From assembly GCA_005774595.1 (NCBI GenBank), contig VAUM01000015.1:1-14269 (forward strand): DNA of 14,269 bases. Direction: 5' to 3'. The notes under the pieces are model-generated. The model made no database searches. It was given only the letters and a program-made list of their open reading frames with translations, and was not told the origin of the DNA. The DNA comes from Actinomycetota bacterium. Lineage in GTDB: Bacteria; Actinomycetota; Coriobacteriia; Anaerosomatales; D1FN1-002. This document shows, in pieces, positions 1 through 6,445 of this stretch (position 1 is its first letter; each line of letters opens with the position of its first letter). A program made the translations under genes and the position numbers.

Positions 1-1
1 G

Positions 2-271
2 TTCCTGCTCACGATGATGACGCTGCTGTCCACGGTCGTGCCGTCGCAGGCAGGCGCTGCGGGCATCGGGTTCGGGGCGCTGCTGGTCATGTCCGTCGCC
101 GGCATCTGGGGGCCGGTGGCCGCGTTCACGCCCGTGGGCCTGGGCGCGGCGCCGGGAGCTGTGCTCGCAGGGCGGGGTCAGGCGGTGGCCGTCCCGCTCG
201 TGGCCGCCGTCGTGCTCGGGGCGGCGATGGTCGCCGCCGCCGTGTGGGTGTTCGAGCGGCAGGAGCTGTAG
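2..271 (+). CDS. Probable ABC-2 type transporter permease, C-terminal part (5' end outside window)
   Basis: The reading frame is open from the first bases of the window, so this is the 3' end of a longer gene; the ATG at 14 is only an internal methionine. About 89 residues are visible. They contain two strongly hydrophobic stretches separated by a Gly/Pro/Ala-rich segment, and they end in a short charged tail (VFERQEL). This layout, with a conserved-looking PSQAGAAGIGFG stretch before a membrane helix and a final Arg/Glu-Leu motif, resembles the last third of ABC-2 permeases, which form the membrane channel of ABC exporters. The ATPase partner would be expected upstream, outside the window. 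The TAG stop is directly followed by the GTG of the next gene, so the two are probably co-transcribed. The family call rests on general resemblance and could be another polytopic membrane protein. Confidence 0.55.
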   Translation, partial: FLLTMMTLLSTVVPSQAGAAGIGFGALLVMSVAGIWGPVAAFTPVGLGAAPGAVLAGRGQAVAVPLVAAVVLGAAMVAAAVWVFERQEL

Positions 272-838
272 GTGCGGGCGGGGTCGGCCACGCTCGCCAT
301 CCTCGCGCTGGCCGCGGCGCTGGTGAGCGCCGCCTGCTCGACCGTGGAGCCGTTCGACGCTCCTGCCGTGCAGGCACACTTCCAGCCCGTGATCGACGAC
401 GCTCTCGCGGTCGCGCACCCCGAGACCGGTGACAGCGGCTACCGTCCCGCAGGGAAGGTGCTGCTCCTCGAGTCCGATTACGCCAAGCGCCCGGCGGAGT
501 TCGATTCCGGCGCGACGGCCGAAGCCTACGGCGTGCCGCGCGCGTATGCCGCGTTCAACACTGCCTCGGTCAAGGCGATCGCGTGGATCGCGACCTCAGA
601 GAGGCCCGGCCCGGAGTTCGAACCGCCCGGGGCGGAGGGCGGGAAGGTGCCCTCGATCGTGCAGTCCCTCGACGTGACGGTGATCGACGCTGTTACAGGC
701 GAGGTCACGGCGGTGGAGTCCATAAGCGCGGAGATCCCGGATGACATCGAGGTCGCGGCGAGCCGCACGTGGGCGATGCGGTTCGAGCCCGCCAAGGAGC
801 GCGTCGGTCAGTGGCTCCTGGCACTGCCGGACCGGTAG
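272..838 (+). CDS. Putative lipoprotein / exported protein of unknown function
   Basis: The gene encodes 188 residues. The GTG start at 272 follows the upstream stop codon with no gap and has an AGGAG ribosome site at 261-265, six bases away. The N-terminus has Arg2, a hydrophobic core (residues 6-18) and Cys22 in the context LVSAAC. That resembles a lipoprotein signal, but the -3 residue is Ser rather than Leu/Val/Ile, so lipidation is likely but not certain. The mature part is soluble in character, with alternating beta-like hydrophobic strands (for example VQSLDVTVIDAVTGEVTAVE) and a Trp-rich end. I do not recognise a family. Its position directly behind a probable ABC permease suggests an accessory or substrate-related surface protein, but that is inference. 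Confidence 0.7.
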   Translation: MRAGSATLAILALAAALVSAACSTVEPFDAPAVQAHFQPVIDDALAVAHPETGDSGYRPAGKVLLLESDYAKRPAEFDSGATAEAYGVPRAYAAFNTASVKAIAWIATSERPGPEFEPPGAEGGKVPSIVQSLDVTVIDAVTGEVTAVESISAEIPDDIEVAASRTWAMRFEPAKERVGQWLLALPDR

Positions 839-844
839 CGGAGC

Positions 845-871
845 GCAGCGGCGCCCGCGCGGGGCGGCTGC
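845..871. terminator. GC-rich hairpin between convergent genes
   Basis: The left arm is GCAGC (845-849) plus CGCCC (852-856), with a two-base GG bulge. It pairs with GGGCG (862-866) plus GCTGC (867-871) around a five-base loop, giving ten pairs. It lies in the 37-base gap between two genes that run toward each other. A bidirectional transcription stop is therefore plausible, although neither side has a T-run. Confidence 0.4.
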
Positions 872-875
872 CCAG

Positions 876-1406
876 CTACAGGTAGTCCTTCGCGACCTCG
901 TCGAGCACGAGGTGGTCGGCCTCCACCGCCGAGATCGCCTCGAAGACCCCTCGGATGCGCGCGTTGGTGGCGCGGGCGGCGAACTCGTCGTACAGGCCCT
1001 TGGCGCGGGTCTCGCGCACGACGGAGTCGGCGATGTCAGTCTCCCACGAGCCGGTGGTCTCCCCGGGGGTCATGAGGTCGGCGGGCTTCGCGGTCTTGAG
1101 CAGCTTGCAGAAGAGCGAGCAGTGCTCTGCCTCGATGCGCGACAGGCGCTTGTAGGCGCTGCGCAGCGTGTCGTTGTCCTTGCGCTCGGCCATGCCCGCG
1201 TAGAAGCGCGCGTTCGACAGCTCGACCTGCACCGAGGCTTCGAGGTCGGCGCGCTCGGTCTCGGTGAGGTCGACGTCGTTCAGCCCGTCGGGGTAGCCGT
1301 CGGGGGTGGTGAAGAACTCGACGTGCGCGCCGCAGAACGGGCAGTTGCTCGGCGCGTCGTAGCCGAGGAACGTCTCTCCGCAGATCAGGCAGCGGTGCAT
1401 GTTCAT
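876..1406 (-). CDS. Rubrerythrin with N-terminal rubredoxin-like domain (reverse rubrerythrin type)
   Basis: The protein has 176 residues. Residues 6-25 form a CxxC-x12-CxxC iron-binding knuckle (Cys6, Cys9, Cys22, Cys25). Residues 50-176 are a ferritin-like four-helix domain with diiron ligand patterns Glu62, Glu92-x2-His95, Glu132 and Glu162-x2-His165. In classical rubrerythrin the rubredoxin part is at the C-terminus. Here it comes first, as in the reverse rubrerythrins of anaerobes, which reduce hydrogen peroxide (and oxygen) in the cytoplasm using electrons passed through the rubredoxin centre. The ATG at 1406 is chosen because it has AAGGGA upstream and because the in-frame extension further upstream is Arg-rich shadow sequence lying over the next gene. 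It is 41 bases downstream of the DJ-1/PfpI gene on the same strand, so the two probably share a transcript. Family assignment is firm; the exact peroxidase activity is inferred. Confidence 0.93.
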   Translation of the reverse strand: MNMHRCLICGETFLGYDAPSNCPFCGAHVEFFTTPDGYPDGLNDVDLTETERADLEASVQVELSNARFYAGMAERKDNDTLRSAYKRLSRIEAEHCSLFCKLLKTAKPADLMTPGETTGSWETDIADSVVRETRAKGLYDEFAARATNARIRGVFEAISAVEADHLVLDEVAKDYL

Positions 1407-1447
1407 GGAACGGTCCCTTCGTGCGGTCGGGGTCGGCGGTGCCGCCT

Positions 1448-1963
1448 TCAGGGCAGGCCGAGGAGGTCGGCGACGGCCATCCCGAACGCGGCGGCGGCAT
1501 CCGGGCCGTTCGCGGTCACGATCGCTCCGTCGATCTCGACCGGCGCACCGGTCCAGACCGCGCCGTGCGCGACCAGGTCCTCTGCGCGGCTCTCGAACGC
1601 CGTGGCGCGTCTGCCGTCGAGCAGCCCGGCGTGCGCCAGCGTCGAGGGCGCGATGCAGATGGCGGCGAGCACCTTGCCGGTCGAGGCCGCTTCGCGCGCG
1701 AGGCGATGCGCGTGCGCGTCGTCGAAGAACACGCTCGCGCCGCCGCCACCGACGAGCACGAGCGCGTCGAAGCCGGCGAGGTCCGCCTCGGCGATGGCGA
1801 GGGTGGCGAGCGCCTCCGTACCGAAACGACCGGTGCAGACGCCCGCGCGCGTGCTCGCGACCACGACCTCGGCGGTGCGGCGCTCGAGCACCTCGCGGGG
1901 GACGGTGTACTCCTCGTCGCGGAAGGTGTCCGGGGCTATGACCATCAGGATGCGTTCCGGCAT
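1448..1963 (-). CDS. DJ-1/PfpI family protein
   Basis: The gene encodes 171 residues with the class I glutamine amidotransferase-like fold of the DJ-1/PfpI family. The putative nucleophile Cys103 sits in an AAICIAPSTLA elbow. An acidic pair is at Glu17/Glu18, and a GGGG turn is at 72-75. The residue after Cys is Ile, not the His of the PfpI-protease signature (AICHG), so a protease role is less likely than a chaperone, deglycase-like or glyoxalase-like role; none of these is proved. The start at 1963 is preferred over in-frame codons up to 2041 because family homology begins at MPERILMVIAP and an AAAGGGGG stretch lies just upstream. It is first in a pair with the rubrerythrin gene, which fits an oxidative-stress operon. 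A TATACT box lies about 47 bases upstream of the start. Confidence 0.88.
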   Translation of the reverse strand: MPERILMVIAPDTFRDEEYTVPREVLERRTAEVVVASTRAGVCTGRFGTEALATLAIAEADLAGFDALVLVGGGGASVFFDDAHAHRLAREAASTGKVLAAICIAPSTLAHAGLLDGRRATAFESRAEDLVAHGAVWTGAPVEIDGAIVTANGPDAAAAFGMAVADLLGLP

Positions 1964-2009
1964 GCGCTGTGCGCCCCCTTTGGCGATCGGTCTGTGGCGA
2001 TGCGGTGAG

Positions 2010-2015
2010 AGTATA
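2010..2015 (-). promoter_or_regulatory. Candidate -10 box for the DJ-1/rubrerythrin unit
   Basis: On the minus strand the hexamer reads TATACT, five of six matches to the sigma-70 type consensus, 46 bases before the DJ-1 start codon. No good -35 hexamer stands at 16-18 bases upstream. It is an AT-rich island in a GC-rich region, in the only long gap upstream of this gene pair. Confidence 0.4.
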
Positions 2016-2129
2016 CCTGCGAGGCCGACGCGCCGTGCCACCCTGCGCGACCGTGAGTCTGAAGCCCCTCATCGACGCCGTCACGTCGCGTACCTTCGTC
2101 CGGACGGCGTTCACGCTGTTCTTCTCGCG

Positions 2130-2510
2130 CTATGGCACGACCACGATCGCCTCGGCGGTGCCCTGCACCGGGTAGGACTCGGCCACCGGTCCGGTGAACC
2201 ACACCTGCACGCGATCGCCGGTCATGAGGTCCGCGAACGTGGCCGCCCCGGTCTTGTCGGTCATCTTCACGAAGACCGTGGTCTTCGCGGTCACGGTGAC
2301 CTGGGCCTTGTCGGTGCCGTTCGGGTCCTCCACCAGCATGCTCCCGAGGACGTCGCCGGCTGCGGGCGTCTTGTCGATGGTGGTGACAGCACCGCTCATG
2401 TCGGCTGGGCGCTCGGGCGGTTTCGGCGGCATCGCCGAGCGGATCGCGTCGCAGCCGGCAAGGCCGGACGCCAGCGCCAACGCCGTCAGGACGAGTGTGG
2501 TTCGCTTCAT
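2130..2510 (-). CDS. DUF3221-like putative lipoprotein
   Basis: The protein has 126 residues. A typical lipoprotein signal is visible: Lys2-Arg3, a hydrophobic core, and the lipobox LAGC with the lipidated Cys at position 20. A Pro-rich linker (residues 27-37) follows, then a compact beta-rich domain. Its features (GSMLVED, DKAQVTVT, a DLMTGDRVQVWFTGP segment, and ESYPVQGTAEAIVV at the end) resemble the DUF3221 family of small exported proteins, related to the OB-fold-like lipoproteins of Bacillus. The function of that family is unknown. The ATG at 2510 has an unusually strong ribosome site (GAGGAGGGA). Cysteine appears only at the lipobox. It stands 74 bases downstream of the gamma-subunit gene on the same strand and 166 bases upstream of the DJ-1 gene, with no evident functional link to either. 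Confidence 0.8.
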   Translation of the reverse strand: MKRTTLVLTALALASGLAGCDAIRSAMPPKPPERPADMSGAVTTIDKTPAAGDVLGSMLVEDPNGTDKAQVTVTAKTTVFVKMTDKTGAATFADLMTGDRVQVWFTGPVAESYPVQGTAEAIVVVP

Positions 2511-2584
2511 GGCCGGGTCCCTCCTCGTGCCTCCGTGTGCCGTTCCGTGGTGCTTCAGACGCTGCGAGTCCCCGCTGCGGTTCG

Positions 2585-3319
2585 CTACAGGCGCCTCATG
2601 AGGTCGGAGACGTCGCGTGGTGCGGCCGCGTGCCGCCAGATCGGTCCGCCCGCGAGCTGCGGCAGCCCGTCGGCGTACGTCGGCACGCCCTCGGCCAGCA
2701 CCCGCTCCGGCGCGCCGTCGACCGGCGCAAGCCGCACCGGGAACGCGCAGTGGGCCTGCTGCGCGTGCTCGTAGGCAGCCGTGGCGATCGCGGCGTTCTG
2801 CTCGGCGACCTCGGGCGCCTTGTGTGCGAACTGGGCGCGCAGCGAGTCGACGAGGTACGCGAGCGGGAAGTCGAGGTGGCCGAGGACCGCGCCGAGCGCC
2901 GCGACGTTGCGCATGACGGGCGCGCCGCCTGCGGTCTTCACGATCTCTGCGAGCGGCACCGGCACCGGGCAGTGCCCGGCGGTTGCGGCCAGGTCGCCCG
3001 CGTCCACCGCGGCCGGGTCGTAGACGATCGCGCCGCCCTCCGTGAACTCGGCAAGGTGAAGGTCCACCGTGGCGCGGTCGAGCGCGACGAGCACGTCGGT
3101 CGGTGTCACATGGCTGTAGAGCTGATCGGGCGAGATGCGCAGGTGGTAGGTGTTGTGGCCGCCCTTGATGAGCGAGGGGTACTCGGTGAGGTCGAACGTG
3201 TTCAGGCCCGCCGCGACGAAGGACCGGGCGAGCGTCTGGCCCGCGGCCTTGATGCCGGCCCCGGCGGGGCCGCCGATGCGGATGCGGACCTCGGCGCTCG
3301 TGCCGTACTCGGTGGGCAT
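2585..3319 (-). CDS. 2-oxoacid:acceptor oxidoreductase gamma-domain protein (orphan KorA-N / PorG type)
   Basis: The gene encodes 244 residues. Residues 10-190 match the gamma domain of pyruvate/2-ketoglutarate ferredoxin oxidoreductases: a GGPAGAGIKAAG glycine loop (16-27), the YPSLIKGGHNTYHLRIS segment (47-63) and RNVAALGAVLG (137-147). These enzymes oxidatively decarboxylate 2-oxoacids to acyl-CoA, passing electrons to ferredoxin. The EYPS..GGHN form is the one usually fused to the alpha domain in KorA, but here the protein ends about 50 residues after the gamma domain with no alpha domain. No alpha, beta or delta subunit gene is in the window. The tail (about 195-244) is unrecognised. The ATG at 3319 has a strong CGAGGAGGAC ribosome site and family similarity starts right behind it, whereas the in-frame upstream extension is implausible. 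It diverges from coaBC across 71 bases. Confidence 0.82.
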   Translation of the reverse strand: MPTEYGTSAEVRIRIGGPAGAGIKAAGQTLARSFVAAGLNTFDLTEYPSLIKGGHNTYHLRISPDQLYSHVTPTDVLVALDRATVDLHLAEFTEGGAIVYDPAAVDAGDLAATAGHCPVPVPLAEIVKTAGGAPVMRNVAALGAVLGHLDFPLAYLVDSLRAQFAHKAPEVAEQNAAIATAAYEHAQQAHCAFPVRLAPVDGAPERVLAEGVPTYADGLPQLAGGPIWRHAAAPRDVSDLMRRL

Positions 3320-3375
3320 GGTCCTCCTCGAGGTGCGTGCTCTCGCGGCCTTGGGCGGTTCATACCCGCGTTGCG

Positions 3376-3384
3376 TGCGATAAT
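3376..3384 (+). promoter_or_regulatory. Extended -10 promoter placed for a leaderless coaBC transcript
   Basis: TGC at 3376-3378 followed by GATAAT at 3379-3384 is an extended -10 element (five of six matches in the hexamer). Only six bases separate it from the coaBC ATG at 3391, so a transcript starting about seven bases after the box would begin at or next to the start codon. There is no ribosome-binding sequence before this ATG, which agrees with leaderless translation, common in Actinobacteria. On the other strand, TATGAA (3364-3359) is a weak candidate -10 for the divergent gene. Confidence 0.6.
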
Positions 3385-3390
3385 CCGCGC

Positions 3391-4593
3391 ATGGCTGAGT
3401 CTCGCACACCCACGGTGGTTCTCGGAGTCACCGGCTGCATCGCCGCGTACAAGGCGTGCGAGCTGGCGCGCGAGCTCATGCGCGACGGCGTCCGGGTGAA
3501 GGTCGTGATGACGGAGAACGCGACGCGGTTCGTCGGGGCGACGACGTTCCGGGCGCTCACGCGCGAGCCGGTCGCGGTGGGGATGTGGGACGAGGCCGCC
3601 GCGCCGGTCCACCACGTCTCGCTGGCCGAGGAGGCCGGTGTGCTCGTGATCGCGCCGTGCACGGCGAACGTGCTCGCGAAACTCGCGACCGGCCGCGCGG
3701 ACGACCTGCTCACCACCACCGCGCTCGCGTGCCGGGCTCCGCTGGTGATCGCGCCGGCGATGAACGTGCGCATGTGGCGCGACGAGGCCACGCAGGCCAA
3801 CGTCGCGGCTCTGCGGGCGCGCGGCGCGATCGTGGTCGAGCCCGAGAGCGGCGAGCTGGCCTGCGGCGACGTGGGCGAGGGACGGCTTGCGGCGGTCGAT
3901 GTCATCGCGGACGAGGTGCGCGCGGCACTGACGCGCTCGAGCGGCCTCGCGGGCGTGCGCATGCTCGTGACGGCCGGCCCCACGGTGGAGCCGATCGACG
4001 CGGTGCGCCACATGTCGAACCGCTCCAGCGGCAAGCAGGGCTACGCCATCGCCGAGGAGGCCGCGCGCCGAGGAGCGTCCGTGACGCTTGTGAGCGGGCC
4101 GACGTCGCTGCCGGACCCGTTCGGGGTCGAGGTCGTGCGCGTCGGGACGGCGCTCGAGATGGAGGCGGCCGTCAGCGAGGCGTACGACGCGTGCGACGTG
4201 GTGATCGCCACCGCCGCGGTCTCCGACTTCCGCCCGGCGGAGACTGCCGCGGGCAAGGTCAAGAAGGAGGAGGCGCCGGACACGGTCCGCATCGTTCGCA
4301 CCCCCGACATCCTGGCGGGCCTCGGCTCGCGCAAGGGACAGCGCGTGCTGGTGGGTTTCGCGGCCGAGACGAGCGATGTCGTCGCGCACGCACGCATGAA
4401 GCTCGCCGCGAAGAACCTCGACCTCGTGGTGGCCAACGACGTGTCCGCCGAGGGGCTCGGGTTCGGCTCGGACCGCAACGCGGTTGTGTTCGTGACCGCC
4501 GACGATGCCGAGGACGTGCCCGCCTGCTCCAAGCGCGCAATCGCACGGGAGCTGCTGACGCGCGTGGCCCGGCTGCTCGCCGCGCGGGCATAG
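3391..4593 (+). CDS. coaBC: Bifunctional phosphopantothenoylcysteine decarboxylase / phosphopantothenate-cysteine ligase
   Basis: A full-length 400-residue CoaBC (Dfp). The N-terminal CoaC flavoprotein part (1-180) has the VHH catalytic histidine region (74-75), the APCTANVLAKLA segment (88-99), PAMNVRMW (122-129) and the active-site Cys158 in GELACGDVGEGRL. The C-terminal CoaB part (187-400) has NRSSGKQG with Asn210, AAVSDFRP (275-282) and Lys289. These key residues fall at the same numbers as in the E. coli enzyme. It converts 4'-phosphopantothenate plus cysteine (using CTP) to phosphopantothenoylcysteine and decarboxylates that to phosphopantetheine, two steps of coenzyme A synthesis in the cytoplasm. 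The ATG at 3391 is chosen because homology starts there and a promoter box ends six bases upstream; no Shine-Dalgarno sequence precedes it. The following gene starts 12 bases after the stop. Confidence 0.97.
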   Translation: MAESRTPTVVLGVTGCIAAYKACELARELMRDGVRVKVVMTENATRFVGATTFRALTREPVAVGMWDEAAAPVHHVSLAEEAGVLVIAPCTANVLAKLATGRADDLLTTTALACRAPLVIAPAMNVRMWRDEATQANVAALRARGAIVVEPESGELACGDVGEGRLAAVDVIADEVRAALTRSSGLAGVRMLVTAGPTVEPIDAVRHMSNRSSGKQGYAIAEEAARRGASVTLVSGPTSLPDPFGVEVVRVGTALEMEAAVSEAYDACDVVIATAAVSDFRPAETAAGKVKKEEAPDTVRIVRTPDILAGLGSRKGQRVLVGFAAETSDVVAHARMKLAAKNLDLVVANDVSAEGLGFGSDRNAVVFVTADDAEDVPACSKRAIARELLTRVARLLAARA

Positions 4594-4604
4594 CGGCGCG
4601 GCCG

Positions 4605-5081
4605 GTGTACCAGTCCGACTACATCCTGCGGCTCATCGAGCAGGTCGGGACGGCGTTCCGGCGGCAACTGGCCGCGATACGGGAGCACCGCCCCGAGGAC
4701 GCGCTCGAAGCGTCGGACGAGGCCGTGGCGGCCGCGCTCGGCGCGCCGGCGGTGCTGGCGTACCAGCTGACGGTCGAGGGGCTCGTCGGCATGTTGCGGC
4801 CGGGCGGGACGCTCGACGTCGAGCGCGTCGTCCTGCTCGCCGAGGTGCTCGAGGCGCGGTCGAAGGCGCTCGATGCCGCGGGGCGTCGCGATGAGGCCGG
4901 CGACATGCTCCGCCGCGCCGGCGCGCTGCGGATCGCGGCGACGGTGGAGGCGGGCGAGGAGCGGGTCGCAGAGGTGCGGGCTGCGGTGCTCGCGGCCGCC
5001 GAGCGGGTGCCCGACGACGCCGTGGTGACACCGCCCGACGCGCCCCCTGATGCGCTTGCCTCGGAGGGCGACGGGCTCTAG
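4605..5081 (+). CDS. DUF6483-like protein of unknown function
   Basis: The protein has 158 residues and starts with the GTG at 4605 (YQSDYILRLIEQVG at the N-terminus). That opening, a helical body rich in Ala/Glu/Arg, and the lack of signal peptide, membrane segment or cysteine fit the DUF6483 family of small cytoplasmic helical proteins of unknown role. The middle (residues 30-130) has regular helical repeats suggesting a TPR-like bundle, for example LAEVLEARSKALDAAGRRDEAGDMLRRAGAL; this is an impression from heptad and helix spacing only. The last 25 residues are Pro/Asp-rich and probably disordered. It begins 12 bases after coaBC and so is probably in the same transcript. No good ribosome site precedes the GTG, so translational coupling with coaBC is possible. 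The reading frame stays open far upstream across coaBC, but that is shadow sequence. Confidence 0.75.
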   Translation: MYQSDYILRLIEQVGTAFRRQLAAIREHRPEDALEASDEAVAAALGAPAVLAYQLTVEGLVGMLRPGGTLDVERVVLLAEVLEARSKALDAAGRRDEAGDMLRRAGALRIAATVEAGEERVAEVRAAVLAAAERVPDDAVVTPPDAPPDALASEGDGL

Positions 5082-5109
5082 AGTGTACGAGCCGCCGAGG
5101 CGGTGGATT

Positions 5110-5186
<77 letters not shown>

Positions 5187-5194
5187 ACGGATTT

Positions 5195-5222
5195 CGGGGC
5201 ACCCTTCGGGGTGCCCCGTTTC
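5195..5222 (+). terminator. Rho-independent terminator after tRNA-Pro
   Basis: GGGGCACCC (5196-5204) and GGGTGCCCC (5209-5217) form a perfect nine-pair stem, or ten pairs with C5195-G5218, closed by a stable TTCG tetraloop. A short GTTTC tail follows, so the T-run is weak. It stands nine bases behind the tRNA 3' end and before the convergent methyltransferase gene, so it may act on both transcripts. Confidence 0.85.
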
Positions 5223-5243
5223 ATCCGGCCTCGGCGCGACCGG

Positions 5244-5876
5244 CTACTCCGAACGCCTTCTGGCCCTCGCGTACGACAGGAAGCTGATCCGCCCGGTCTC
5301 GAGTCCCGCGAACGCATCGATCTTGAGGACCTCGGTGAGCGAGCCGTCATCCGCGAGCGGTTCTGCGCTGTGCAGACGGCGAACGGCGGCGTGCAGTAGC
5401 GCCCCGAGCGTCTGCTCGCGGAGGTCGACGAGCACGACCCGGCCGCCGGGGGCCAGGACGCGGGCGATCTCCTCGATGGCCCGCTCCTTCACTGCGGCCG
5501 GGATGTGGTGGAGCGCAAGGCGGCTGACGACCGCGTCGAACGAGCCGTCCTCGAACGGCATCTCCTGTGCCCCGGCGAGGACGAACTCGGCCGTGGAGCC
5601 CTCCTGCTTCGCCCGGGCCGTCGCCTGCTCGATCATCTCGGGCGAGGCGTCCAGGCCCACCGCGCGGCCCGTGTCACCGACCCGCTCGGCGGCCGCCCGC
5701 GCGAGGTAGCCGGGCCCGGTCCCGATGTCGAGCACGCGGTCGCCCTCGCGGATCTCGGCCAGATCGAGGATCGGCCCGTCCGTCCTGCGGATGAACCACG
5801 CGAACGCGTCGTAGGAGCGGCTTGCGTGGATGACGCTGCCCTCGATGTCCGAGCGCGCCGAGTCGTGGCTGTGCAC
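5244..5876 (-). CDS. Class I SAM-dependent methyltransferase (UbiE/methyltransferase-11 type)
   Basis: The gene encodes 210 residues. The Rossmann-fold SAM motifs are clear: motif I VLDIGTGPGY (48-57), the acidic end of strand 2 in GLDASPEMIEQA (74-85), AQEMPFEDGSFDAVVSRLALHH (103-124) and LAPGGRVVLVD (141-151). The substrate cannot be told from the sequence; the protein has no cysteine, which argues against arsenite methylation. The GTG at 5876 follows the TGA of the MarR gene with no gap, and an AAGGAGG ribosome site lies inside the end of marR at ideal spacing, so the two are translationally coupled. Being in a unit with a MarR regulator suggests modification of a small molecule or toxic compound that the regulator senses (inference). 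Confidence 0.9.
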   Translation of the reverse strand: MHSHDSARSDIEGSVIHASRSYDAFAWFIRRTDGPILDLAEIREGDRVLDIGTGPGYLARAAAERVGDTGRAVGLDASPEMIEQATARAKQEGSTAEFVLAGAQEMPFEDGSFDAVVSRLALHHIPAAVKERAIEEIARVLAPGGRVVLVDLREQTLGALLHAAVRRLHSAEPLADDGSLTEVLKIDAFAGLETGRISFLSYARARRRSE

Positions 5877-6353
5877 TCAGGCCTCCTTGTGGTGTGCGTG
5901 CGGCCGAAGTGGGCCGCTCGGGTCGTGCAGTACGTCCAGCAGTGCTTCGAGCCCGCGGATCAGGGCGTCCGCGTCGTCCTCGCTCATCCCGCTGATCACG
6001 TGCTCGAGGATCGCCGCCGCCTCGCGGTGCACATCCTCGAAGACCTGGAGGCCCTGGTCGGTGAGGCTGACGAGAACCCGCCGGCGGTCGGCCGGATCGT
6101 GGCGGCGCATGAGGAGGTCCCGCTCCACGAGTTCGTCGACGAGCCTGGTCGCGAGCGGGCGGGGGTAGTCGATCGCCGACGCGAGCTCCGACATGGTCAA
6201 CTCGCCGGCGTGCAGCACGGTCGCGAGCGCGACGATTCGCGAGTTTGTGAGCCCGAAGCGGCGTCCGGTCTCCGTCGACTGCACGCCGAGGTGCGCGACA
6301 GCATGCTGGATGAGCGGCATGATCCGAGAGAGACGTTCGGCACGGTCGGCCAT
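5877..6353 (-). CDS. MarR family winged-helix transcriptional regulator
   Basis: The protein has 158 residues. The MarR winged helix-turn-helix spans about 35-105: LTNSRIVALATVLHAGELTMSELASAI, then the recognition helix region PLATRLVDELVERDLL (66-81), then the wing with the hallmark DPADRRRVLVSLTDQG (86-101). Flanking helices would form the dimer interface. The C-terminus ends in a His-containing tail (RPHAHHKEA). MarR proteins usually repress their own and adjacent genes until a ligand binds. The ATG at 6353 is preferred over the in-frame ATG at 6407 because homology begins near it and the extension would run through the promoter region; its ribosome site is weak (GGTGGTGAG). The gene is coupled to the methyltransferase and diverges from the CDF transporter, with an inverted repeat between them. 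Confidence 0.9.
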   Translation of the reverse strand: MADRAERLSRIMPLIQHAVAHLGVQSTETGRRFGLTNSRIVALATVLHAGELTMSELASAIDYPRPLATRLVDELVERDLLMRRHDPADRRRVLVSLTDQGLQVFEDVHREAAAILEHVISGMSEDDADALIRGLEALLDVLHDPSGPLRPHAHHKEA

Positions 6354-6373
6354 CTCACCACCCCAAGGGGTTG

Positions 6374-6404
6374 TGTTGCCATAACAGTTCGCATCTGATA
6401 AATA
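6374..6404 (+). promoter_or_regulatory. Candidate CDF promoter overlapped by an inverted-repeat operator
   Basis: TTGCCA (6376-6381) is a good -35. Behind it come GATAAA (6397-6402, 15-base spacer) or TAAATA (6399-6404, 17-base spacer) in an AT-rich patch. The -35 lies inside the inverted repeat TGTT-5-AACA (6374-6386), a plausible site for the divergent MarR repressor. A second symmetrical sequence, CCCCAAGGGG (6361-6370), lies eight bases before the MarR start codon. All of this is seen in sequence; binding is inferred. Confidence 0.4.
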
Positions 6405-6445
6405 CATGGCAGGTCCTCGCGCGTCAAGTCATGGAAGAGAACCGG

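Noticed and set aside
1407..1447. Terminator between the DJ-1 and rubrerythrin genes
   Set aside because: The only symmetry (GGCGG next to CCGCC) would leave a two-base loop and has no T-run, so it does not form a credible terminator.
1407..2114. Upstream in-frame extension of the rubrerythrin gene
   Set aside because: The extension is Arg-rich and overlaps the DJ-1 gene; homology and a ribosome site both place the start at 1406.
741..2774. 677-codon plus-strand frame
   Set aside because: It crosses several well-supported minus-strand genes and the convergent hairpin, and its composition is Arg/Ala/Ser noise.
3202..4389. 395-codon minus-strand frame opposite coaBC
   Set aside because: Shadow frame; it overlaps both coaBC and the start region of the gamma-subunit gene and has no recognisable domain.
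3456..4604. Long upstream extension of the DUF6483-like gene
   Set aside because: It lies entirely over coaBC in another frame and has typical shadow composition; the family's N-terminus starts at 4605.
5244..5876. Arsenite methyltransferase (ArsM-like) identity for the methyltransferase next to a metal exporter
   Set aside because: ArsM needs conserved cysteines and this protein has none, so only a general class I methyltransferase call is supported.
6371..6445. Earlier starts for the CDF transporter (TTG 6371, ATG 6431)
   Set aside because: Neither has a ribosome site; 6371 lies inside the likely promoter, and family similarity begins after 6446.
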